Shown: positions 56,701-64,000 of the stretch, piece after piece | Layout: the number at the start of each line of letters is the position of its first letter | How positions within the stretch are numbered: the first letter of the stretch is position 1 | Source of the DNA: Prochilodus magdalenae | Taxonomy: Eukaryota > Chordata > Actinopteri > Characiformes > Prochilodontidae | Length of the DNA stretch: 64,000 nucleotides | Reading direction: 5' to 3' | Assembly: GCA_024036415.1 (NCBI GenBank) | Contig: JAMWET010000026.1 | Coordinates: 231,001-295,000 of the forward strand | Program-made: the position numbers and the translations under genes | The notes under the pieces: model-generated | Database searches by the model: none | Seen by the model: only the letters and a program-made list of their open reading frames with translations | Told to the model about the DNA's origin: nothing

Positions 56701-59700
56701 GGAATCCCAGGTAGTTTCTCAAGTGGGTGCTAGGTTGTTGCAGTGGTATTCCAGGTAGTTTCTCAGGTGGGTGCAAGGTTGTTGCTATAGAATCCCAAGT
56801 AGTTTCTCAGGTGGGTGCTAGGTTGTTGCAGTGGTATTCCAAGTAGTTTCTCAGGTTGTTGCTATGGAATCCCAAGTAGTTTCTCAGGTGGGTGCTAGGT
56901 TGTTGCTATGAAATCCCAAGTAGTTTCTCAGGTGGGTGCTAGGTTGTTGCAATGGCTAGAGCTGTTCTGTACGGAGGCATGGGCTACAATTCCTTCAGTT
57001 TGATGTGCAGGACTATCAAGAGTTACCGGAAAAGTTTAGCTGCAGTTTCAGCTGCACCAGTCACTCAGGTAGTTTCTCAGGTGGGTGCTAGGTTGCTGCA
57101 GTGATGTTTCAGATCACACAGGTGCTTTCATAGATCATAGAATGTTCACATGCTTTTACCACTTGCATATATGGTATATTAGATCACTTTCCTCAACAGA
57201 TAAATGACCATGTCAAGGTTTTTTTTATTTTTTATCTCATAAAATGGTAAAATGGTAACATATTTCTACAGAAAGGGGTTCTATACAACTTCTTAAGCAC
57301 CACTGTGTATCAGTATCTCCAGGCCCAGCATCGTTGAGACAGATGCTGAATTATTTAAGTCCTTAATGTATGGACACCTTCTCAGATATGCGACTACATC
57401 TGCCATTACACACGAGGCTCTTGAAATATAAAGAGGCGTGACTTAGAAATGCCACCAGCCATCGTCAACCTCTCTTCATTATTCACTCGAAAGGCAAGTG
57501 TGTGTGTAATTAGCCTGATGGGACATGCCAGGGCCAGTGCTCTTCATTTCACGCTCTGTCCCTGGAGTGCACGAAGTGAGCTGTCTCGGTTGAGTGACCA
57601 GTGTGCACCACTGGGTCACATGGTGCTGCTCTCATATTGCCGGTTGTGTGATCTTTGTGCTTCTGGGTCATTCTGTGTGAGGTTTGTTAGGCGTTTGAGA
57701 AATAAGGACATGGTCAATTACCAAATAACTCATTGTAGAGAAATGTAGAGCTGTAGCTCAGAAATCAGGAGCATAGATACACTCATCATCAACAGAATAG
57801 CTGCACCCAGAAGGAAGTGTGGGGTTGCGGTGCTATAGGGAAGGAGGATAAAGGTGACCAGGATCAATAACTGATGATAAGTTTAGACTGATATGATCAA
57901 TATTTATTGAGTTACACATACAGAAGTAGTGTCTCTGTATGGTGTGGGGCCACCATGTTTGCTAACCCAACACGCCAGACATCTTGGTATGGACCTGTAG
58001 GTTCCTAATGGTGTCCTATGATAATCCATCCCATGCAGCTTGAATATTCTCTCACAGTTCCTGCAGATGGTGCGGTAGGGGTGGAGGTGGAGGGACACCA
58101 GGTCTCCTGGACGTGTAACAACAAACTGTGCATCTTGGTGCTGAGCACGGTGCCTCCACACACGGACTCGTTGGGCGTCTCCACCAAGACAAAAGCGGGA
58201 CTCATCATTGAAGATGACCCGCTGTCGTTCTGAGTCACTCCATGACAGTCTGGTACGACACCACTGCAGTCTTTGGTGACGATGACATGGTGTTAAGGAC
58301 AGTCGTGGTAACGGTCTGTGTGCATGTAGTCCTGTGCTAGGTGGATATGGTGGTTGCTATGTTATCTCACACAGTTAATAGTTGGGTACCCCATTCATTC
58401 CTATGGGGTCACTTGTACAATAACTATATATCCAATCAAAATGCTGGATACAAGCCCACCATTCCCAATCAGACTCAACATTCCGGATTTGGAAGGGTGT
58501 TGATATCTCTTTAATTGTGGGACGAGTCAGCCAACAAGAATCCAGCAGGTTGCTAGGTTGTTGCAATGGTATTCCTGGTAGTTTTTCAGGTGGTTGCTAG
58601 GTTGTTGCAATTCCATTTCCATGTGGATTCTGGGTGGTTGCTAGGTGGATATGGTGGTTGCTATGTTATCTCACACAGTTAATAGTTGGGTACCCCATTC
58701 ATTCCTATGGGGTCACTTGTACAATAACTATATAACCAATCAGAAAGCTGGATACAAGCCCACCATTCCCAATCAGACTCAACATTCCGGATTTGGAAGG
58801 GTGTTGATATCTCTTTAATTGTGGGACGAGTCAGCCAACAAGAATCCAGCAGCTTGCTAGGTTGTTGCAATGGTATTCCTGGTAGTTTTTCAGGTGGTTG
58901 CTAGGTTGTTGCAATTCCATTTCCATGTGGATTCTGGGTGGTTGCTAGGTGGATATGGTGGTTGCGATGTTATCTCACACAGTTAATAGTTGGGTACCCC
59001 ATTCATTCCTATGGGGTCACTGTACAATAACTATATATCCAATCAGAAAGCTGGATACAAGCCCACCATTCCCAAACAGACTCAACATTCCGGATTTGGA
59101 AGGGTGTTGATATCTCATTAACTGTGGGACGAGTCAGCGGACCAGAATCCAGCAGGTTGCTAGGTTGTTGCAATGGTATTCCTGGTAGTTTTTCAGGTGG
59201 TTGCTAAGTTGTTGCAATTCCATTTCCATGTGGATTCTGGGTGGCTGCTAGAACCAGAATCCGGCTGATGTAGGAGTTGGTTGTGATGATCTCTGATCCT
59301 GTGTTGTAGATAATGAAGACGAAGAGCAGGACAGGATTGTGGTGCGTCGTCATCGCCCTGAAAATCTGGAGCGACTGCTCAACCAGAGCCGCTTCACCAA
59401 GAGAGAGCTCCAGATCCTCTACAAGGGCTTCAAAAGCGTGAGCACCTGCTAGCCTGCCTCTCTTATCTCGGTTCCAGGTACTGTGTGGCGCCTCGTTTGG
59501 TTCTCACGTATGTGTCTGTTTTGCTCAGGAGTGTCCCAGCGGCATAGTGAACGAAGACGCATTCAAAACCATCTATGCCCAGTTCTTCCCTGGTGGAGGT
59601 ACATCGTCCTGCACATACCCCTCCTGACACTTAGAGCTGTGTGTGTGGTTAACCCAGTCTGGTATTAGATGCTGAGATCTACATAGAACATGCAAAAGTG

Positions 59701-62700
59701 CTATAGTGCCATCTAGTGGTCAAATCTGCAAATGCAATTTTACTGAGCAGCAGGGGGCGGTGTTGAGTGCTTCTGCACCATATGTCCTAGTAGAGGATTT
59801 TTGAAAAATGTGCATTTTTCAGCATAAACCACAAAACCTATAACTATAAAATACGTTTAATGGAAAATGGCTGCTATATGTAATGTGTAAATGTATATTT
59901 AAACCATATTTTGTGATTAAATAACAGTATTTATTCATCTTATTAAACATTTGATGCATGTCCATCTTCTTATATCTAAATAAATATTATTTAATTTCAG
60001 TTTTTCATATTTTTATCTGAAAAATGGCTGTGTTAATGTTGGTGCTGATCAGACCTTAATGTTCTATTAATACATCACACATTTGTACAGCCTTACATAT
60101 TCCTTCAATTTTAGTTATTCAAAATTCAAAGGGCACTGCCCACGGTGAATTTTTTCAAATGATGGCATTTTTTCCATACCGCATGAATATGATCGTTTCA
60201 AATGAAGTATTTTATCCATACCGCATAGATTTTATGATTCTGACTGATCAGATTTAAAAAGATGACGGCAAATTGAAATTCAGTCAATGTCACTGCAAAG
60301 AAATTTTACTTAACCACACTGCTGTGGTTACTCAGGGAGTCCCTCAGGGTTCTATTAATACATCTCCTAGGTCAGCCTTACTGCAATTCCGACTAACAAA
60401 ACCAATTTTAATAAAAACAAGTTATGCAGGTTTAATTGGATTCACCCCACGATGAATGGTAATCATTTATGTGTATTTCATGGCCTCAATTTTTTGATTG
60501 TTGATGATTTAATTGAGTGAGCAAATTCAATTCAGTCAATATCACTGTAAAGAAATTTTACTTTACGTTATTTCACTATAAAAACAGATTTAATTCAAGT
60601 TCATTTCACTGACAAAGACAAATTTAGTTTGGACTTTGGAGTTTTTTGTAAATGCAAGTTCAATTCAGATTTTATTTACTTTAAAGATGAATTTGAGTCA
60701 AAGTAAATTCACTATAAAAACAATTTCAGTTCAAGTTAAATTTACTGTAATGACCTTCAATTCAGATTGAAGTCACTGCAAGAACAAATTCAATTTAAAT
60801 AATTCAGATGAATAAATTCAGATGAAATTTGTTATGGGCACATTTAATCAAAACGTAATTCGCTGTAAAGACATTCATTTCAGTTAAAATTTATTGTAAA
60901 TTTAAAATTTCACTTCAAATTTGCTGTAAAGACAAAATCAATTTAGTTCAAATTCACTGTAAAAACAAAAAAAAAACATTTCACTTTATGTTCACAGTTA
61001 ATTCCAATATAATCTGCTACCAATTTTTTTATTATTATTAAATTAGCTTTGAAGGACTATTTTTTTAAACAAATAATATTCAGGAAGGTTACTAATCCAG
61101 ATTAAATGGTGCACAGTTCTGCATAGCTCATTATTTGTATTACAGACTTTGATGCTTAAAATTAATTATTTTTTCTAAAAACTCTGAATATAAGTGGTAG
61201 AAACACTCCGGTCACAAGCATGATTTAACCTTACTGTACCGAAAACATTAAAAAACTTTATTTTGTATTATTTTTTATGTAATATTGTTTCATATTTTTA
61301 TTCACTGACATCTATTAACCATAATTACCCATTACCACTATTATTATTTGTGTTCCAGATGTATCGAAATATGCTCATATTCTCTTCAGTGCGTTCGATA
61401 CAGACCAGAACGGCACCCTGAGTTTTGAGGTGAGAACGTGTGAACAGACGTTCCTGTGTGTTGGGTTCTCTGATGAGCTGTGTGTTATGTGAAGCGTTCT
61501 CTACAGTGTCCATTGTTCTGAATTCTGCAGGAGTTTGTAGGAGGCCTGTCGGTTCTGCTGCGAGGCCCTGTGGAGGAAAAGCTGCACTGGGCCTTCGATC
61601 TGTATGACCTCAACAAAGACGGCTACATCACTAAAGAGGTCTGTCCCTTGCTCCAAAGGTGGTGACCTCAAATGTATTTGGTGTCAACATTGTTTCTACG
61701 TCAGTTTTACACTGGAAGCTTAAATCTCAGCAGTTAGGAGCGTTTAAGCTGAGATGTTAAGCAACAAAAAGCTTCAAGAAATCAAATTCAGATTAAAATC
61801 ACTGTAAAGACAAATTCAGTTCTGATTAAATTACCAGTAAGGACAAATTCCATTTTGGTTACATTAAATTCACAGTAAATTCACTGCAAAAACAAATTCA
61901 ATGCTGTGAAAACAAATTCAATTTAGATTAATTTCACTGCAAAAACAAATTCAATTTAGATTAATTTCACTGCAAAAACAAATTCAATTAATATTAATTT
62001 CACTGTGAAAACAAATTCAATTCAGATTAATTTCACTGCAAAAACAAATTCAATTAACATTAATTTCACTGTGAAAACAAATTCAATTCATGTTAATTTC
62101 ACTGTAAAAACAAATTCAATTCATGTTAATTTCACTGTGAAAACAAATTCAATTCAGATTAATTTCACTGCAACACCAAATTCAATTTATATTAATTTTA
62201 CTGTAAAAACAAATTCAATTCATGTTAATTTCACTGTAAAAACAAATTCAATTCAGACTAATTTCACGGTGAAAACAAATTCAATTCAGATTAATTTCAC
62301 TGCAAAAACAAATTCAATGAATATTAATTTCACTGCAACACCAAATTCAATTCAGACTAATTTCACTGTGAAAACAAATTCAATTCATGTTAATTTCACT
62401 GTGAAAACAAATTCAATTCAGATTAATTCTACTGTGAAAACAAATTCAATTCAGATTAACTTCACTGTGAAAACAAATTCAAGTCAAAGTATGTTTAAAA
62501 TCATAGCATTATAAAGACACATTCAGTTCATTTTAAAAATCAGTGTAAAGAGAATTTAAATTGAGATTAAATCAAACTAAATTCACTATAAACAATTTAA
62601 TTCATATTTAATTCAGATTCACTTCACTCAAACAAAGCTGCCGGTGACTATAAGTGGTCTAGTACTCCTTATGACTACACTGTAAGATTTTAGTCAATAT

Positions 62701-64000
62701 TTAAACCCACGCAAACACACAAATCACAATCACTTCCCCAATATGGGGACTCAACTATAAAAATTATAAATTTCATATCGAAAAACATGTATCTCCATTT
62801 TTGTTGATTTTTACTTTTATGCCTCATTGGTTCACGTGAGCCGCCGTTTACACTGGCTGTGAATTTCATGAAGAATGGACCAACAGAAACGGCCCAGAAG
62901 TGCTTGAAAAAACGTCTGGTTCCATTGACTTCCATTCAAAAGAAATTAGGTTTTTGGCCTGTCCTGTAAAGTTGCCATTTTGAAGACACCTGTTTTTCTT
63001 TGGACAGAGACGATATACAGTCCGTTTATAAAAACGACTTCTATACTGCAGTGCATGGGTTAATATATTAATGGACAAGTTACTACACCAAGAAGGAGCC
63101 GAAGGCAGTATTAGAGTGAGTGGAGACGTTTACTGGGGAAAACTGAAAGTAGGCTCTAGTACCTTTGGGCCACCTGTAGCCTGGATACAGGATGAGATAC
63201 GGTCAGGTGTTCCTGGGAAACCCTCGGTGTGTGTGGGCGAGCAGTATCCTCCTGGGAAATGCCATCTGGAAGTCCCGCCATGAGAGACAGTATATGTGGC
63301 CGGAGGATGTCCTGCACATATCACTGAGCTGTTAGTGTCCCCTGTATCACTATTAGGGGTGACCGACTGTGGTGTGCAATGGCTCACCAGATCATCACTC
63401 CAGCAGTTGGCACAGTGTGGTGTTTCACTGCTAAGGCAGGACTGAAGCACTCACCTCACAAGGCTTAGATACTCAAACCCAACCATCATCGGACCCCAAA
63501 CAGAACCCGGATTCACCTCTAAAGACGGGGCGGAGACGGAATGGGCGCCGTGACACCAAATTGCCTTCTGCTAAGTGCCTGGAAATGGCCCAGGGGTGTG
63601 GAATGAAGGTGGCACCTGTGTCCAGGTGGTGGACAAGGGAGCTGCTTGTGCTTGTCGGGCCGTCCGGAGCCTGTTTGCCGTCCATGCGTGCCCTTATGTA
63701 ACCAGACCACTATCCGCCCGGGCTGTAACGGCATGCCTGGTTAATGCTCACTGTGTCTTCCAGGAAATGCTGGATGTACTGAAAGCCATTTATGATATGA
63801 TGGGGAAGAACATTCACCCCCTCCTGAAAGAGGAGGCGCCCCGGCAGCACATGGAGATGTTCTTTCAGGTGAGGGTGATCTCCTGCACATATCCCACATC
63901 ATGCAGATCAACTATTAACAGCATGCGATGATCTACGATATTCCCCCTGCAGAAAATGGACCAGAACCAGGACGGAGTGATCACTGTTGAGGAGTTCATT
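53680..64000 (+). CDS. kcnip: Kv-channel-interacting protein (KChIP) gene, 5' part, cut by window edge
   Basis: Predicted CDS join(53680-53764, 59310-59437, 59529-59598, 61359-61429, 61531-61638, 63764-63868, 63953-64000+), 205 residues in the window. KChIPs are EF-hand calcium sensors that bind the cytoplasmic N-terminus of Kv4 potassium channels and tune their trafficking and gating; one paralogue also acts as a nuclear repressor. EF-hand 1 is degenerate (about 72-84). EF2 (D108-E119), EF3 (D144-E155) and EF4 (D192-E203) have canonical 12-residue loops. Internal exon sizes 70, 71, 108 and 105 match the conserved KChIP structure. The N-terminus ([11 protein letters not shown]) is very basic and lacks a glycine-2 myristoylation start. 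The paralogue is not resolved. The last coding part lies beyond the window. Confidence 0.9.
54928..55195 (+). mobile_element. MITE-like inverted-repeat element, copy 5 (best preserved)
   Basis: The left end tatcgttgctgtccaaagaa is mirrored at the right end ttctttggacagcgacgata, giving a terminal repeat of about 34 bases that runs into aaaaacaggtatctct. The size is about 265 bases with no ORF of note. Confidence 0.7.
55885..56012. repeat. 32-bp tandem repeat, four units
   Basis: Units of 'ggtaccatagcaacacaaca' + 'gcatccatttaa' recur with few changes. Confidence 0.8.
56037..56249 (-). pseudogene. Tc1-like transposase C-terminal fragment
   Basis: The minus strand reads [16 protein letters not shown] followed by a region ending E-E-L-A-K-V-P-P, the C-terminal part of a Tc1 transposase, 70 codons open. 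The Trp usual after the Leu is Gly. A short inverted relative is near 56960-57010. Confidence 0.65.
56445..57105. repeat. 44-bp minisatellite, about 12 units
   Basis: The unit is of the form 'gctaggttgttgctatggaa' + 'tcccaggtagtttctcaggt' + 'gggt'. The 44-base period was measured at 56597 and 56641. Near 56960-57060 it is interrupted by a short Tc1-derived fragment, after which half a unit resumes. Confidence 0.88.
57120..57785. other. Non-coding part of kcnip intron 1
   Basis: A 99-codon frame at 57449-57748 lacks splice context and recognisable domains and is not called. Confidence 0.4.
57790..58335 (-). pseudogene. Tc1-like transposase remnant, same family as 15467-16150
   Basis: Shared blocks include 'ccatgtttgctaacccaaca', 'gcagatggtgcggtaggggt' and 'ggactcgtcaatgaagatga' versus 'ggactcatcattgaagatga'. 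On the minus strand the reading 'D-E-S-R' appears in the catalytic core. The frame is interrupted. Confidence 0.6.
58337..59250. repeat. 304-bp repeat, three tandem copies
   Basis: acagttaatagttgggtacc starts at 58371, 58675 and 58979, exactly 304 bases apart each time. The copies differ by only a few bases and one single-base loss. Each copy contains gctaggttgttgc elements related to the 44-bp minisatellite, so the larger unit probably arose from it. Confidence 0.92.
59310..59437 (+). CDS. kcnip: kcnip coding exon 2
   Basis: The acceptor tgttgtag precedes 59310. It encodes an acidic start (D-N-E-D-E-E-Q-D) and [25 protein letters not shown], the conserved KChIP core entry (shown as a pattern). 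The donor GTGAGC is at 59438, phase 0. Confidence 0.9.
59529..59598 (+). CDS. kcnip: kcnip coding exon 3 (degenerate EF-hand 1)
   Basis: 70 bases between tttgctcag and GTACAT. It encodes [12 protein letters not shown] and I-Y-A-Q-F-F-P. The C-P-S-G core disables calcium binding in EF1, as in other neuronal calcium sensors. Confidence 0.92.
59660..61350 (+). other. kcnip: kcnip intron 3, AT-rich
   Basis: No exon was recognised. From about 60280 to 60990 there are diverged 'tcactgtaaagacaaattcaa' type units, the same family as the ordered 33-bp array in intron 5. Confidence 0.6.
61359..61429 (+). CDS. kcnip: kcnip coding exon 4 (EF-hand 2)
   Basis: 71 bases between tgttccag and GTGAGA. It encodes Y-A-H-I-L-F-S-A-F and the EF2 loop [11 protein letters not shown]. 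Confidence 0.93.
61531..61638 (+). CDS. kcnip: kcnip coding exon 5 (EF-hand 3)
   Basis: 108 bases after attctgcag. It encodes G-L-S-V-L-L-R-G and the EF3 loop [11 protein letters not shown]. The donor is GTCTGT, weaker than the others. Confidence 0.92.
61795..62500. repeat. 33-bp tandem repeat in kcnip intron 5
   Basis: The unit is of the form 'aaaacaaattcaattcagat' + 'taatttcactgtg', in phase over about 15 clean units between 62005 and 62490 with looser units before. Because 33 is a multiple of three, it produces a spurious 169-codon open frame. Confidence 0.88.
62770..63020 (-). mobile_element. MITE-like inverted-repeat element, copy 6
   Basis: The right end ttttctttggacagagacga matches the family terminus. 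The left end tatcgaaaaacatgtatctc has lost an internal piece of the terminal repeat. Confidence 0.6.
63070..63760. repeat. Repeat-derived part of kcnip intron 5
   Basis: Blocks such as 'gtgaccgactgtggtgtgca' and 'atcatcactccagcagttgg' look like a decayed DNA-transposon-derived repeat read on the minus strand. No intact frame; assignment tentative. Confidence 0.35.
63764..63868 (+). CDS. kcnip: kcnip coding exon 6
   Basis: 105 bases between gtcttccag and GTGAGG. It encodes [15 protein letters not shown], a KChIP hallmark, and the linker to EF4. Confidence 0.93.
63953..64000 (+). CDS. kcnip: kcnip coding exon 7 (EF-hand 4), cut by window edge
   Basis: The acceptor cccctgcag precedes 63953. 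The 16 codons seen encode [16 protein letters not shown], the EF4 loop. The rest lies outside. Confidence 0.92.

Larger units (their letters stand above)
53765..59309 (+). other. kcnip: kcnip intron 1, repeat-rich (5.5 kb)
   Basis: It holds a MITE (54928), two tandem-repeat arrays (55885 and 56450), a three-fold 304-bp repeat (58340) and Tc1 fragments (56037 and 57790). No coding exon was recognised within it. Confidence 0.7.

Noticed and set aside
62005..62514. 169-codon frame of K-T-N-S-I repeats
   Set aside because: The 33-bp repeat is a multiple of three, so it stays open by construction; it lies in a kcnip intron.

Overview
The window looks like a stretch of a teleost fish nuclear genome. 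It has long introns with GT-AG borders, fish-type interspersed repeats (Tc1/mariner transposase remnants, tRNA-derived SINEs, LINE 3' tails, solo LTRs, small inverted-repeat elements) and many minisatellites. No bacterial-style operon, CRISPR array, rRNA or functional tRNA was seen. The species cannot be fixed from the sequence. All exon borders were read by eye from splice signals and reading phase, without transcript evidence.

Layout. At 1-7.4 kb an uninterrupted endogenous-retrovirus-like envelope ORF (1919-3805) stands alone with no gag or pol, surrounded by interspersed repeats, a heat-shock-element-like array (4701-4780) and a solo LTR carrying a SINE (6681-7399). At 7.4-16.3 kb there is AT-rich repeat DNA. 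At 16.4-20.2 kb lies the first of three plus-strand GPI-type ecto-ADP-ribosyltransferase (ART) genes (gene A). At 20.2-38.4 kb there is a large gene desert with a 2.3-kb 48-bp satellite, a perfect 136-bp palindrome, a degraded Tc1-like element, a 47-bp minisatellite and traces of an old segmental duplication. Gene B is at 38.5-41.7 kb and gene C at 47.1-51.3 kb. From 53.7 kb to the right edge runs the 5' part of a Kv-channel-interacting protein (KChIP, EF-hand) gene on the plus strand, cut off in its seventh coding exon.

The three ART genes share one plan: a signal-peptide exon, one exon with the whole catalytic domain, and a short last exon with a hydrophobic GPI-anchor-type tail. Exon phases are identical. 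All keep the ExE glutamate motif but have Phe where the family's first-motif Arg is expected, and gene C has also lost the second-motif Ser. Gene A has a long Ser/Thr/Pro mucin-like stalk. Genes B and C instead carry large minisatellites in intron 2. In all three, the splice donor after the catalytic exon holds an in-frame TAA, so retention of intron 2 would give an anchor-less protein.

The items most worth a second look are the lone envelope ORF whose TM half lacks most of the usual fusion region, the ART cluster with its altered active site and paired intronic minisatellites, the heat-shock-element-like array, and the long perfect palindrome.
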